Positions 28,607 to 38,123 are shown, numbered from the stretch's first letter. The stretch is DNA of 64,000 nucleotides from Arthrobacter endolithicus (GCF_026627425.1 NZ_JAPNLH010000004.1:62001-126000), one strand, 5' to 3'. Notes: generated from the letters alone by a model not told the origin. Program-made: numbers and translations.

Positions 28607-31600
28607 GTGGCTAGCTCCGATTCCTTTGTTCATCTGCACAATCACACCGAGTATTCGATGCTGGACGGTGCCGCCCGGCTGACCGACCTGTTCAGTCATG
28701 CAGGCGAACTCGGCATGACTTCCCTGGCCACCACAGACCATGGCTTCGTCTTCGGTGCCTTCGACTTCTGGGCCAAGGCGAAGGCCGCTGGCATCAAACC
28801 CATCATCGGCGTCGAGGCCTATCTGACACCCGGCACGGCGCGTCAGGACCGCACTCGCGTCCAGTGGGGTGGGGGCGGGCGCGACGACGTCTCCGGAGCC
28901 GGTGCCTACACGCACCTAACGATGTGGTCCGAAAGCACCGAGGGCATGCACAACCTCTTCAGGATGTCTTCGAAGGCCTCGCTGGAAGGGTACCTGTATA
29001 AGCCCAGGATGGACCGGGACCTGCTCCAGACCTACGGCAAGGGGCTCATTGCCAGCACCGGCTGCCCATCGGGGGAGGTTCAGACCAAGCTCCGGCTGGG
29101 AATGTACAAGGAAGCCGTTCAGGCCGCCTCGGACTTCCGGGACATCTTCGGCAAGGACAATTATTTTTGTGAATTGATGGACCATGGTCTGGACATCGAA
29201 CGCAATGTCTCCTCGGATCTGCACAAGCTGGCCAAGGAACTGGGTCTTCCCCTGCTGGCCACCAACGATTTGCACTACACGCATCCAGAAGACGCAGCCT
29301 CGCATGCGGCCCTGCTATGTGTGCAGTCCGGGTCCACCATGGCCGACCCGAAACGCTTCAAATTTGATGCCGATGAGTTCTATCTGAAATCACCGCAGGA
29401 AATGCGGCTGCTCTTCCGGGACTATCCCGAGGCCTGCGATAACACCCTGCTGATCGCCGAGCGTTGCAGCGTGGACTTCAATACCAGTGCCAGCTACATG
29501 CCGGTGTTCCCCGTGCCGGAGGGCGAGGATGAGCATTCCTGGTTCATCAAAGAGGTGGAAGCGGGACTGCACTATCGGTACCCGGCCGGAATTCCGGACG
29601 AGGTGCGCAAGCAGGCCGAGTTCGAGGTCGGCGTCATCACCCAGATGGGCTTTCCGGGATACTTTCTGGTCGTGGCGGACTTTATCAACTGGGCCAAGAA
29701 CAACGGCATCAGGGTAGGACCGGGACGTGGCTCCGGCGCCGGTTCCATGGTGGCCTACGCCATGCGCATCACGGACCTGGATCCGCTGCGGCACGGACTG
29801 ATCTTTGAGCGCTTCCTCAACCCGGAGCGTGTTTCCATGCCCGACTTCGACGTGGATTTCGATGATCGGCGCCGCTCCGAGGTTATCCGCTACGTCACGG
29901 AGAAGTATGGCGACGAGCGGGTGGCCATGATTGTCACCTACGGCACCATCAAGGCCAAGCAGGCGCTGAAGGACTCCTCCCGGGTGCAGGGCTATCCGTT
30001 CTCCACCGGTGAGCGCCTGACGAAGGCGATGCCGCCAGACGTCATGGGCAAGGGCATGCTGCTGACCGAGGTGCATAACAAAGAGGCAAAGCGGTACTCC
30101 GAGGCCGAGGAGCTCCGGGAGATTCTGCGCACGGATCCGGACTCACAGCGGGTCTTTGATATGGCTTTGGGGCTGGAGGGCCTCAAACGCCAGTGGGGTG
30201 TGCACGCCGCGGGTGTCATTATGTCCTCGGACCCGCTGATCGACATTGTCCCGATCATGCGCCGGGAGCAGGACGGCCAGGTCATCACCCAGTTTGATTA
30301 CCCCACCTGTGAGGGCCTGGGCCTGATCAAGATGGACTTTCTGGGGCTGCGTAACCTGACCATCATTACCGACGCGGTGGAGAACATTAAGGCCAATGCC
30401 GGCGTCGACCTGGTGCTCGAGGATCTGGAACTTGATGACAAGGAGTCCTACGAGCTGCTGGCCCGCGGTGACACCCTCGGCGTTTTCCAGCTCGACGGCG
30501 GCCCGATGCGCGCGCTGCTCAAGCAGATGCGCCCGGATAACTTCGAGGACATCTCCGCCGTCATCGCGCTCTACCGCCCGGGGCCGATGGGCGCCAACTC
30601 GCACACGAATTACGCCCTGCGCAAGACCGGTCTGCAGAACATTGACCCGATTCACAAGGAACTAGAGGAGCCGCTGGCCGAGATTCTTGGCGGCACCTAC
30701 GGCCTGATCGTGTATCAGGAGCAGGTAATGGCGATTGCGCAAAAGGTGGCCGGGTTCACCCTGGGCCAGGCCGATATTCTGCGCCGCGCCATGGGTAAGA
30801 AGAAGAAGTCCGAGCTGGACAAGCAGTACGCCGGCTTTGAACAGGGGATGAAGGACAACGGCTACTCAGCCGCGGCCGTCAAAACACTCTGGGACATCCT
30901 GCTGCCGTTCTCCGACTACGCCTTCAATAAGGCCCACTCGGCCGCGTACGGGATGATCTCCTACTGGACGGCCTTCCTGAAAGCGCATTATCCGGCCGAA
31001 TATATGGCGGCGCTGCTGACCAGCGTGGGCGATGACAAGGACAAACTCGCGCTGTACCTGAACGAGTGCCGGCGGATGGGCATCACGGTGCTGCCGCCGG
31101 ATGTCAATGAATCCAGTGTGAACTTCACTCCGGTCGGGCACGACATCCGATTCGGTATGGCAGCGATCCGTAATGTCGGCGTCAACGTCGTTGAAGCCAT
31201 GGTTACCGCCCGGGGAGAAGCGGGCGATTTCACGTCCTTTAAGGACTACCTGCTGAAGGTTCCCGCCGTCGTCTGCAATAAGCGGACCATCGAATCCCTG
31301 ATCAAGGCCGGTGCCTTCGATTCCCTCGGCCATCCGCGCCGTGCGCTGGCGATGGTGCACGAGGAGGCCATCGATTCGGTGATCGTCCTCAAGCGCAATG
31401 AGGCCGTCGGTCAGTTCGACCTTTTCGCCGGTTTCGCCGAGGAGGAGCCCGAGGCGAGCCTTGCCCTGGATATTCCGGAGCTGCCCGAATGGGAGAAGAA
31501 GGACAAACTTGCCTTCGAACGGGACATGCTGGGTCTATACGTATCGGACCATCCCCTGCAGGGGCTGGCGGGTGTGCTCAGCCAGCACGCCGACCAGACG

Positions 31601-32134
31601 ATTACGGCCCTGATCGGCGAGGACGGTCCGGCCGACGGCGCCATCGTCACCATCGCCGGGATGATCACCTCCTTGTCCCGGCGCATCGCCAAGGCCAGCG
31701 GCAATGCCTATGCCCGGGCAGAGGTGGAGGATCTGGGCGCCTCGATCGAGGTGATGTTCTTTGGCCAGGTGTACGGGCCGATCGCCACCGTTCTGGCGGA
31801 AGACCTGATCGTGGTGGTCAAGGGCAGGCTGCAGAAACGCGACGACGGCGCGATCGCCTTGAACGCGATGGAGCTGACGGTTCCCGACCTCAGCGACGGC
31901 CATTCCGGACCGGTCGTTATCTCGCTGCCGAGCTTCAAGGCCACCGAACACGTGGTCACTGCCCTGGGCGACGTTCTGCAGACGCACCCGGGAACCACGG
32001 AAGTGCAGGTGCGGCTGGCCGGATCCCGCACCGTGGAGGTAATGAAACTCGGACTCCACCTGCGCGTGAACCCGAGTCCGGCGCTCTTCGGGGACCTCAA
32101 GGTCCTGTTGGGCCCGGCATGCCTGGAGGTGTGA
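28607..32134 (+). CDS. dnaE: DNA polymerase III alpha subunit
   Basis: DnaE is the replicative polymerase. The N-terminal PHP domain begins FVHLHNHTEYSMLDGAARL, with GFVFGAFDFWAKAK after it. The C-family palm carries GRGSGAGSMVAYA and the catalytic acidic triad region PDFDVDFDDRRR at about 411-422, then VGPGRGSG-type and YGLIVYQEQVMAIAQKVAGF motifs, a tandem HhH, and an OB-fold toward the C-terminus (IVTIAGMITSLSRRIAKASG). At 1175 residues it matches DnaE1-type actinobacterial enzymes, whose PHP domain supplies proofreading in some relatives. Expression appears leaderless. Confidence 0.98.
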   Translation: MASSDSFVHLHNHTEYSMLDGAARLTDLFSHAGELGMTSLATTDHGFVFGAFDFWAKAKAAGIKPIIGVEAYLTPGTARQDRTRVQWGGGGRDDVSGAGAYTHLTMWSESTEGMHNLFRMSSKASLEGYLYKPRMDRDLLQTYGKGLIASTGCPSGEVQTKLRLGMYKEAVQAASDFRDIFGKDNYFCELMDHGLDIERNVSSDLHKLAKELGLPLLATNDLHYTHPEDAASHAALLCVQSGSTMADPKRFKFDADEFYLKSPQEMRLLFRDYPEACDNTLLIAERCSVDFNTSASYMPVFPVPEGEDEHSWFIKEVEAGLHYRYPAGIPDEVRKQAEFEVGVITQMGFPGYFLVVADFINWAKNNGIRVGPGRGSGAGSMVAYAMRITDLDPLRHGLIFERFLNPERVSMPDFDVDFDDRRRSEVIRYVTEKYGDERVAMIVTYGTIKAKQALKDSSRVQGYPFSTGERLTKAMPPDVMGKGMLLTEVHNKEAKRYSEAEELREILRTDPDSQRVFDMALGLEGLKRQWGVHAAGVIMSSDPLIDIVPIMRREQDGQVITQFDYPTCEGLGLIKMDFLGLRNLTIITDAVENIKANAGVDLVLEDLELDDKESYELLARGDTLGVFQLDGGPMRALLKQMRPDNFEDISAVIALYRPGPMGANSHTNYALRKTGLQNIDPIHKELEEPLAEILGGTYGLIVYQEQVMAIAQKVAGFTLGQADILRRAMGKKKKSELDKQYAGFEQGMKDNGYSAAAVKTLWDILLPFSDYAFNKAHSAAYGMISYWTAFLKAHYPAEYMAALLTSVGDDKDKLALYLNECRRMGITVLPPDVNESSVNFTPVGHDIRFGMAAIRNVGVNVVEAMVTARGEAGDFTSFKDYLLKVPAVVCNKRTIESLIKAGAFDSLGHPRRALAMVHEEAIDSVIVLKRNEAVGQFDLFAGFAEEEPEASLALDIPELPEWEKKDKLAFERDMLGLYVSDHPLQGLAGVLSQHADQTITALIGEDGPADGAIVTIAGMITSLSRRIAKASGNAYARAEVEDLGASIEVMFFGQVYGPIATVLAEDLIVVVKGRLQKRDDGAIALNAMELTVPDLSDGHSGPVVISLPSFKATEHVVTALGDVLQTHPGTTEVQVRLAGSRTVEVMKLGLHLRVNPSPALFGDLKVLLGPACLEV

Positions 32135-32228
32135 GCGGCGCCGGCGCCGATGCCAGGGACTTCGATGGCGGACCCTGCAGTGTCACGAGTTGCCTAACCG
32201 GACGGATTTGGCGCGCTGTTTCGTTTGC

Positions 32229-32240
32229 TAGCGTAGAACC
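32229..32240 (+). promoter_or_regulatory. Leaderless-type promoter of small membrane protein gene
   Basis: TAGCGT at 32229-32234 lies exactly six bases before the ATG at 32241, the same arrangement as at dnaE and hisD. Confidence 0.55.
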
Positions 32241-32783
32241 ATGACCCAACCGCCCAACACCGGCGCAGCACAGTACCCGCCCGCCGTTTACGCGCAGGCC
32301 GTTCCGGGCGACCTCACCAGCGCCCCGCCGGCGTCGCTGCTGCGCTGGTTTTCCCTCACCGCAGCCGCAGGCATCGTGGTGGGGGTCCTCTGGTGGTTGC
32401 TGGCACCCGGCGGTGCGCTCTACGGGTCAGGGGCTGACACCGCAACCTGGCTTCCACGGGATCTTGTCCTGGGCACACTGGGACTGGTAGCCGGCATCGT
32501 CGTCGCGGCCATCCTGCTGCCACAACGCCGTCGTGCCGGTTCGTTCGCAAAGGTGCTCGCCGCCGTGGTCGGTTCCGCAGCAGGCTCGGTTGTCGCATGG
32601 CAGATCGGCACCCTGGCCGGAGCGCTCTTCGGCCACACCCCCGACCACCCGGCGAGTGAGAGCATCTCCTTCTCGCTGCGTTCCCTCGGCGTACTCGCGC
32701 TTTGGCCGGCCGTTTGTTCGCTGATCGTTTTTGCCGTGACCTTGGTCAGCCTGCTGCGCGCCGGTCCGTCCCACGAACAGTGA
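32241..32783 (+). CDS. Small membrane protein of unknown function
   Basis: This 180-residue protein has a Pro/Ala-rich cytoplasmic-looking N-terminus and four hydrophobic segments: FSLTAAAGIVVGVLWWLLA, LVLGTLGLVAGIVVAAIL, VLAAVVGSAAGSVVAWQIG and SLGVLALWPAVCSLIVFAVTLVSLL. Small charged or basic loops separate them (PQRRRAGS). It resembles the loosely defined DUF2567-like four-helix proteins of actinobacteria, but I cannot confirm the family. It sits alone between dnaE and hisD with its own leaderless-type promoter. Confidence 0.8.
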   Translation: MTQPPNTGAAQYPPAVYAQAVPGDLTSAPPASLLRWFSLTAAAGIVVGVLWWLLAPGGALYGSGADTATWLPRDLVLGTLGLVAGIVVAAILLPQRRRAGSFAKVLAAVVGSAAGSVVAWQIGTLAGALFGHTPDHPASESISFSLRSLGVLALWPAVCSLIVFAVTLVSLLRAGPSHEQ

Positions 32784-32874
32784 AGTGCCACATTCCACGA
32801 TCGGGTGCCCGTACTCCTCAGGTGCTGATTAGTCCCAGGTGTTGGCTGGCTCCGGTCCACAGCGCGCCAGACGG

Positions 32875-32886
32875 TAAACTGCAAGA
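32875..32886 (+). promoter_or_regulatory. Leaderless-type promoter of hisD
   Basis: TAAACT at 32875-32880 is followed by six bases and GTG 32887, with no ribosome binding site between. Confidence 0.65.
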
Positions 32887-34287
32887 GTGACTAGCAGCCA
32901 GGTTCAAGGTTCCCGCCCCACCGATGCCCTCACCTTCCGCACGATTGACCTGCGCGGCAGGGAACTGGGCGCCGCCGGGCTCCGGCGCGTAGTGCCCAGG
33001 GCCGCACCGGCCGACGCTGCCGATGCCGAGGCCAAGGTCCAGCAGATCATCGACGACGTGCGGCGGCGCGGTTTTGCCGCACTCAGCGAGATGGCGGAAC
33101 GGTTCGATGGCGTCACCCAACGGCACCCGCGCGTCCCGGCGGCTGCGCTGGCCGAGGCTCTGGCCGGGCTCGCTCCGGACGTACGGGCGGCACTGGAGGA
33201 GTCAATTGACCGGGTCAGGAGAGTCGCCACTGCCCAGCGCCCGGCCGATGCTGACGTCGAACTGGCCGATGGTGCCGTGGTGGGCCAAAAGTGGCTGCCG
33301 ATGGGCCGCGTCGGGCTGTATGTTCCCGGCGGCCTGGCCGTGTATCCATCCTCCGTCGTGATGTCCGTCGTGCCCGCCCAGGTAGCTGGGGTCGGTTCCA
33401 TTGCGCTCGCGTCACCACCGCAGAAGTCGTTCAACGGGCGCCCGCACCCGACGATTCTGGCGGCCGCTGCCTTGCTCGGCATCGAGGAGGTTTATGCCAT
33501 CGGTGGCGCCCAGGCCATCGCGGCCTTCGCCTACGGCATTTCCGCCGGGGACGACGGGGCAGCCGGGCTGGATCCCGTGGATGTGATCACCGGGCCGGGG
33601 AATATATTTGTTGCCACCGCCAAGCGGCTGGTGCGCGGGGTGGTCGGCATCGATTCGGAGGCCGGGCCTACGGAGATCGCAATCCTGGCCGACGCTGGGG
33701 CTAATCCCGTTCTGGTGGCCGCGGACCTGATCAGTCAGGCCGAGCATGATCCACAGGCGGGAGCGGTCCTGGTCACAGCCTCGCCGGAACTTGCCCTGGC
33801 AGTCGAGGGCGAACTGCAGGTCCAGGGTGCGGCAACCCGGCACCGTGACCGAGTGGCTCAGGCGCTCTCCGGCCGGCAGTCCGGCGTCGTGCTGGTGGAT
33901 TCGCTGGAACAGGGCATCGCCGTCTGCGATGCCTACGCGGCCGAACATCTGGAAATCATGACCGAGGACGCTCCCGCGGTGGCTGCCAGGATCAGCAACG
34001 CCGGTGCCATCTTTGTCGGCGAGTACAGCCCGGTGAGCCTGGGGGACTACTGTGCAGGGTCTAACCATGTGCTCCCTACCGGGGGTACCGCGGCGTTCTC
34101 CTCGGGACTGAATGTCACGACGTTCCTGCGCGCCGTCCAGGTGATTAACTACGGCAAGGCGGCACTGGCGCAGGTGGCTGAGCACATCGGCGCGTTATCC
34201 GCTGCGGAGAACCTTCCCGCGCATGCAGATGCGGTGCGGGCCCGCTTCGGCCAGACCGTGACCGCCGGCAGCGGGACACTGCGCTGA
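32887..34287 (+). CDS. hisD: Histidinol dehydrogenase
   Basis: HisD oxidises L-histidinol to L-histidine in two NAD-dependent steps, ending the histidine pathway. It has [74 protein letters not shown], and the signature region EHLEIM with [16 protein letters not shown]; conserved Glu and His residues there bind zinc and catalyse. The length of 466 residues is a little above usual from an N-terminal extension. No other his gene follows within the window, so it is separated here from the rest of the pathway. Confidence 0.97.
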   Translation: MTSSQVQGSRPTDALTFRTIDLRGRELGAAGLRRVVPRAAPADAADAEAKVQQIIDDVRRRGFAALSEMAERFDGVTQRHPRVPAAALAEALAGLAPDVRAALEESIDRVRRVATAQRPADADVELADGAVVGQKWLPMGRVGLYVPGGLAVYPSSVVMSVVPAQVAGVGSIALASPPQKSFNGRPHPTILAAAALLGIEEVYAIGGAQAIAAFAYGISAGDDGAAGLDPVDVITGPGNIFVATAKRLVRGVVGIDSEAGPTEIAILADAGANPVLVAADLISQAEHDPQAGAVLVTASPELALAVEGELQVQGAATRHRDRVAQALSGRQSGVVLVDSLEQGIAVCDAYAAEHLEIMTEDAPAVAARISNAGAIFVGEYSPVSLGDYCAGSNHVLPTGGTAAFSSGLNVTTFLRAVQVINYGKAALAQVAEHIGALSAAENLPAHADAVRARFGQTVTAGSGTLR

Positions 34288-34306
34288 CGCTGCAAGCGAT
34301 GCCGAC

Positions 34307-34353
34307 CACTACATATGGTAATGACGTTGTTGTAGTTCAACCAGATGTAGTCC
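34307..34353 (+). promoter_or_regulatory. Paired NrdR-box-like operator and promoter of nrdR
   Basis: Two AT-rich 16-bp sites, CACTACATATGGTAAT (34307-34322) and CAACCAGATGTAGTCC (34338-34353), are offset by 31 bp, about three helical turns, as paired NrdR boxes usually are. TAGACT at 34354-34359 just after them is a -10 candidate, so the sites would overlap the promoter. The match to the NrdR consensus is partial. Confidence 0.6.
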
Positions 34354-34406
34354 TAGACTGGAGTCGATCGGTCACGACTGTGTGACTAACGCGAGAAGGG
34401 TGAGGC

Positions 34407-34922
34407 ATGTACTGTCCGTTTTGCCGGAACCCCGATTCTCGGGTGGTCGACAGCCGAATGACCGACGACGGCGCAGCCATCAAGCGCCGCAGGCAGTGTC
34501 CGGAGTGCGGTCGCCGGTTCAGCACAGTGGAAGCGGCCAGCCTTTCGGTGATTAAACGCTCCGGAGTCGGTGAACCATTCAGCCGGAGCAAGGTCATCAG
34601 CGGCGTGCGCAAGGCATGCCAGGGCCGCCCGGTCACCGAAGATGATCTGGCTTTACTGGCCCAGGAAGTTGAAGAAGCCATTCGTGCCAGCGGGGCAGCT
34701 GAAATCCAAGCCCACGAGGTCGGCCTGTCCATTCTGGGCCCGCTGCAGAAACTGGATCAGATCGCCTACCTGCGGTTCGCGAGTGTTTATCAGGACTTTG
34801 AGTCGCTGGAGGACTTCGAAAAGGCCATCGCGGTTCTTCGGCAGGATCGGAACCCCAGCCTGGACGGGGCGGTACCGGCCGGCAACTCACCCGGCGCCTC
34901 AGCCGCAGGCCCCGGCACCTGA
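34407..34922 (+). CDS. nrdR: Ribonucleotide reductase repressor NrdR
   Basis: NrdR represses ribonucleotide reductase genes in response to nucleotides. The zinc ribbon MYCPFC with a second CPECGRRF pair, and the following [18 protein letters not shown], form the DNA-binding part. The ATP-cone domain follows ([29 protein letters not shown]). At 171 residues it carries a short disordered tail. The ATG follows GAGAAGGGTGAG. Paired box-like sites upstream suggest autoregulation. No nrd reductase gene is in this window. Confidence 0.97.
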   Translation: MYCPFCRNPDSRVVDSRMTDDGAAIKRRRQCPECGRRFSTVEAASLSVIKRSGVGEPFSRSKVISGVRKACQGRPVTEDDLALLAQEVEEAIRASGAAEIQAHEVGLSILGPLQKLDQIAYLRFASVYQDFESLEDFEKAIAVLRQDRNPSLDGAVPAGNSPGASAAGPGT

Positions 34923-34940
34923 GGGCGGCAGCCCATCTGA

Positions 34941-34997
34941 GGCAGGATAGCGTATCTGGGGCCGGATAGCATATCTGAGGCCGGATAGCATATCTGA
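34941..34997 (+). repeat. 19-bp tandem repeat (x3) between nrdR and ppgK
   Basis: Two identical units GGCCGGATAGCATATCTGA and one diverged unit stand in tandem in the 3' intergenic space. Each contains GATA-GCA-TATC, a small inverted repeat. Partial copies flank the array on both sides. Confidence 0.9.
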
Positions 34998-35018
34998 GGC
35001 CGGAGTGCACAGTAGACT

Positions 35019-35058
35019 CCGGTGGCGGCCGGGGAGGGGAAGCCCGGGCCGCCACCGG
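35019..35058. terminator. Bidirectional terminator between nrdR and ppgK
   Basis: CCGGTGGCGGCC at 35019-35030 pairs perfectly over 12 bp with GGCCGCCACCGG at 35047-35058. It lies between two convergent genes, just beyond the ppgK stop. Confidence 0.75.
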
Positions 35059-35067
35059 CACCACCGG

Positions 35068-35862
35068 TTACTTGACGAGCTTGAAGTGCATTGCGGCCTG
35101 CAGAGCTCCGCCGACGATCCCCGCGTTGTTCTGCAGCTGCGCCGGGATGATTTCGGTTTCCAGGTGCAAGGCCGGCAGGAAGTCTTCGGTGCGTTTGGAG
35201 ATGCCGCCGCCAATGATGAACAGTTCAGGGGAGAAGATAAATTCGAGGTGGCCGAAGTAGCGTTGCAGTCGCTCGGCGTAGTCGGGCCAGCTGAGATTTT
35301 CCCGTTGGCGGGCAGCTGCCGAAGCACGGGATTCGGCGTCGGCGCCGTCGAGCTCAAGATGGCCGAGTTCGGCGTTGGGCACCAGCTTGCCGTTGAAGAT
35401 GAAGGCCGAACCAATGCCGGTTCCCAGGGTGATAACCAGTACCGTACCTTTGACCCCGCGCCCGGCGCCGTAGCGGGCCTCGGCCAGTCCGGCGGCGTCC
35501 GCATCGTTTATGACCTGAACGTCCCGGCCTAGTTCCTTCGTTAGCAGGGCGTCGACGTCCGTGCCTTTCCAGCCTTTATCCACGTTGGCAGCCGATTTGG
35601 CGACGCCATGGGCAATGATGGCCGGAAAGGTGACGCCCACCGGCGCGTCCTTGTCCGGCGCGCCGTCGCGGGTCATCAGCTCAGCCACAATGGCGCCGAC
35701 AACCTTGGCCACAGCCTCTGGAGTTGAGGGCTGCGGAGTGTCGATGCGGAACCTGTCGCCGACCAGCTTGCCCTTGTCCAGATTGACGATGCCGCCCTTG
35801 ATGCCGGTGCCGCCAATGTCAATGCCGATGACATTGGAATGCGAATGGGACTTTTTCGACAT
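35068..35862 (-). CDS. ppgK: Polyphosphate glucokinase (ROK family)
   Basis: This 264-residue ROK kinase phosphorylates glucose, in this family using polyphosphate and often ATP. The phosphate loop VIGIDIGGTGIKGGIV begins near residue 11; VTFPAII, NDADAAGLAEARYGAG and the second phosphate motif VLVITLGTGIGSAFIFNGKLVPNAELGHLELDG follow, with GGGISKR near the end. Those features match actinobacterial PpgK enzymes. The choice of polyphosphate as donor is inferred from family. The ATG is preceded by CCGGAG. It converges on nrdR. Confidence 0.92.
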   Translation of the reverse strand: MSKKSHSHSNVIGIDIGGTGIKGGIVNLDKGKLVGDRFRIDTPQPSTPEAVAKVVGAIVAELMTRDGAPDKDAPVGVTFPAIIAHGVAKSAANVDKGWKGTDVDALLTKELGRDVQVINDADAAGLAEARYGAGRGVKGTVLVITLGTGIGSAFIFNGKLVPNAELGHLELDGADAESRASAAARQRENLSWPDYAERLQRYFGHLEFIFSPELFIIGGGISKRTEDFLPALHLETEIIPAQLQNNAGIVGGALQAAMHFKLVK

Positions 35863-35924
35863 GGTGACTCCGGAAGGGTTGAGGGTTGGGTAGGGGGACC
35901 GCGGGTGGTGCAGAGTTTCCAGCC

Positions 35925-36803
35925 TCAGGGAAGGGTAAGGACTTCGGCGCCCGAATCGGTAACCAGCAGGGTGTGCTCGAACTGTGCCGTTCGCTTGCGG
36001 TCACGTGTAACGACCGTCCAGTCATCGTCCCACATGTCCCACTCGACGGTGCCGAGCGTAAGCATCGGTTCGATGGTAAACACCATTCCCGTTTCGATCA
36101 CAGTGCTGTAAGCAGGGGCGGCGTCATAGTGGGGAATAATCAGTCCGGTGTGGAAGGCCTCGCCGACCCCATGGCCGGTGAAATCACGGACCACTCCATA
36201 GCCGAACCGCTTTGCATAGGACTCGATCGTGCGTCCGATGACATTGATTTCGCGCCCCGGCGCCACCGCGCGGATGGCCCTTGCCAGGGATTCCTGGGTG
36301 CGCTCCACCAGCAGCCGCGACTCCTCGTCAACGTCGCCGCAGAGGAAGGTGTAATTAGTGTCGCCGTGCACGCCGTTAATGTAAGCGGTGATATCGATGT
36401 TGATGATGTCGCCGTCCTGCACAACGGTGCTGTCCGGGATGCCATGGCAGATGACTTCGTTGAGCGAGGAGCACAGCGACTTGGGGAAACCACGATAGCC
36501 CAGCGTCGACGGATAGGACTTGTGGTCCAGCAGGAATTCGTGGCCTACCCGATCCAACTCATCCGTGGTGACGCCTGGGACAATATGTTTGCCCACTTCC
36601 ACGATGGCGCCGGCGGCAATTTTGGACGCCACGCGGATTCGCTCCACGGTCTCAGGGGACTTGACCTCCGTCCCGGTGAACTTGGCCGGGGCGGACTTTC
36701 CCACGTACTCGGGGCGGGCAATGGAAGCCGGCACCGGTAATTGCGGGCTGACGGTTCCTTGCATAAGAGTTCCGACGGGGGCGGTGGTAGCGTACGCAGG
36801 CAT
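35925..36803 (-). CDS. map: Methionine aminopeptidase, type I
   Basis: Map removes N-terminal methionine from new proteins. The pita-bread fold motifs are present: [12 protein letters not shown], then the metal ligands in [42 protein letters not shown] and [13 protein letters not shown], with the final [10 protein letters not shown] carrying the last Glu ligand. At 292 residues it has an N-terminal extension ([23 protein letters not shown]) common in actinobacteria that can bind SH3-like partners of the ribosome. The ATG lies exactly six bases from TAGGAT, so the mRNA looks leaderless. It is divergent from the SPOR-like gene. Confidence 0.96.
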   Translation of the reverse strand: MPAYATTAPVGTLMQGTVSPQLPVPASIARPEYVGKSAPAKFTGTEVKSPETVERIRVASKIAAGAIVEVGKHIVPGVTTDELDRVGHEFLLDHKSYPSTLGYRGFPKSLCSSLNEVICHGIPDSTVVQDGDIINIDITAYINGVHGDTNYTFLCGDVDEESRLLVERTQESLARAIRAVAPGREINVIGRTIESYAKRFGYGVVRDFTGHGVGEAFHTGLIIPHYDAAPAYSTVIETGMVFTIEPMLTLGTVEWDMWDDDWTVVTRDRKRTAQFEHTLLVTDSGAEVLTLP

Positions 36804-36815
36804 GGTCCTATCCTA
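36804..36815 (-). promoter_or_regulatory. Leaderless-type promoter of map
   Basis: On the minus strand TAGGAT (36815-36810) precedes the ATG at 36803 by exactly six bases with no Shine-Dalgarno. Confidence 0.65.
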
Positions 36816-36874
36816 TAAGGAGTCACCGGAGGCGTTGCGGTCAGCAGCGTTTCGGATCAACCGAAGGAGCAGCA

Positions 36875-37039
36875 ATGCCGCAGTTCTGGTACAACGTCAA
36901 CACCCACCAGGTCGAAGAGGACGCGATGAGCGACTACACGCAGCTGATCGGCCCGTACAACAGCCGTGAGGAGGCAGAACTGGCGCTGCAGAAGGTTAAG
37001 GCCCGCAATGAGTCCTGGGAAGCGGGCGACGACGACTGA
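36875..37039 (+). CDS. Short SPOR-like protein, 54 residues
   Basis: The sequence ATG CCG CAG TTC TGG starts a 54-residue protein: it opens MPQFWYNVNTHQVEED, contains YTQLIGPYNSREEAELALQK, and ends in WEAGDDD. The stretch IGPYNSREEAELAL is the signature of SPOR-type repeats, and very small SPOR-like proteins of this kind are known from Micrococcaceae. The ATG follows AAGGAGC at a good distance. It has no signal peptide or membrane segment, so a cytoplasmic role is likely. It diverges from map and converges on panB. The function is unknown. Confidence 0.85.
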   Translation: MPQFWYNVNTHQVEEDAMSDYTQLIGPYNSREEAELALQKVKARNESWEAGDDD

Positions 37040-37058
37040 CCGGTTCCGCCGGCCGGTC
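37038..37058. terminator. Weak hairpin between the SPOR-like gene and panB
   Basis: GACCGG (37038-37043) pairs with CCGGTC (37053-37058) across a 9-base loop between two convergent genes. No T-tract is visible. Confidence 0.35.
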
Positions 37059-37105
37059 CCGGTTTCCGTGGTGCAGCGAAAATCCGGCGAGCGGGAGCTC
37101 GGGGG

Positions 37106-38026
37106 CTAAAAGGAGTGTTCCGGTCCCGGGAACGTCCCCTTGCGGACGTCATCGCCAAACGCCGCGGCGGCATTGGCGAGTACGCTGTGCAGATCCGCAT
37201 ACTGCTTGACGAACTTGGCGATGTGTCCGGTCCGCAGACCGGCCATGTCCTGCCAGACGAGCACCTGGCCGGTGGTCGAATTTCCCGCCCCGATGCCGAC
37301 GGTCGGCACCCGCACGGCGGCGTCGACGGCGGCCGCGGCCTCGGCCGGCACCATTTCCATCAGGACGCAGAACGCGCCCGCTTCGGCCAGGGCGACGGCG
37401 TCGTCAATGAGTGCCTGCTGGGCCGCACCGCGGCCCTGCACACGGTACCCGCCCAAGGCGTGCTCGCTTTGTGGAGTGAAGCCGATGTGCGCCATCACGG
37501 GAATGCCGGCGGCCGTCAGGGCCCGCACCGTTTCCGCATAGTAGGCGCCACCTTCCATCTTGACCGCGTGCACCCCGCCTTCTTTCATCAGCCGGACGGA
37601 GGACCCGATGGCTTGGGCCGGGGAGGCCTCGTAGCTGCCGAAGGGCAGGTCAGCGACGATGAGGGCGCGGTGGGCGGCGGTGCTGACCGCGCGGGAAAAG
37701 ATGACCATTTCATCCATCGTGATCGGCAGCGACGTCTGGTACCCCAGGACGTTGTTCGCTGCGGAATCACCGATCAGCAGCACCTCGATCCCCGCCTCGT
37801 CAAAAATTTGCGCGGCGTACTGGTCGTAGGCGGTGAGCATGGCGAATTTGCTGCCGCTGTCCTTGGCTGCCTGGAGATGGTGGGTGCGCACCCGCTTAAT
37901 CGGGGCCGCACGGGTGGTCTGCGGGTCCGTAGAAGCCGCCGGCGGACCAGCGGCGCGTGGCCCGGAGCCGTACGGCGCGGGGAGTTCGGTGGCGGGCGAC
38001 GGATCGGGAGTGCTTGCGGAGGCCAT
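37106..38026 (-). CDS. panB: Ketopantoate hydroxymethyltransferase
   Basis: PanB transfers a hydroxymethyl group from methylene-tetrahydrofolate to alpha-ketoisovalerate, the first committed step to pantothenate and CoA. The TIM-barrel motifs are clear: KFAMLTAYDQYAAQIFDEAG, LLIGDSAANNVLGYQ, DLPFGSYEASPAQA, AVKMEGGAY, PVMAHIGFTPQSEHALGG and PTVGIGAGNSTTGQVLVWQDMAG. The first 50 residues are a variable Pro/Ala-rich extension. TAAGCT lies exactly six bases before the ATG, so the message appears leaderless. It is divergent from glnA2. Confidence 0.96.
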   Translation of the reverse strand: MASASTPDPSPATELPAPYGSGPRAAGPPAASTDPQTTRAAPIKRVRTHHLQAAKDSGSKFAMLTAYDQYAAQIFDEAGIEVLLIGDSAANNVLGYQTSLPITMDEMVIFSRAVSTAAHRALIVADLPFGSYEASPAQAIGSSVRLMKEGGVHAVKMEGGAYYAETVRALTAAGIPVMAHIGFTPQSEHALGGYRVQGRGAAQQALIDDAVALAEAGAFCVLMEMVPAEAAAAVDAAVRVPTVGIGAGNSTTGQVLVWQDMAGLRTGHIAKFVKQYADLHSVLANAAAAFGDDVRKGTFPGPEHSF

Positions 38027-38038
38027 GCTTTGAGCTTA
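38027..38038 (-). promoter_or_regulatory. Leaderless-type promoter of panB
   Basis: On the minus strand TAAGCT (38038-38033) is followed by six bases (CAAAGC) and the ATG at 38026. Confidence 0.6.
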
Positions 38039-38123
38039 ATGCCGGGCGGGAGAGGATGGCGATTTACTTAGTACAGTATGTAGTGCCCCGAAGATGCGCT
38101 ACCGAGTCAGAAATGAGGGCGTC

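Noticed and set aside
34941-34997. CRISPR-like repeat array
   Set aside because: The 19-bp units abut with no spacers and there are no cas genes nearby.
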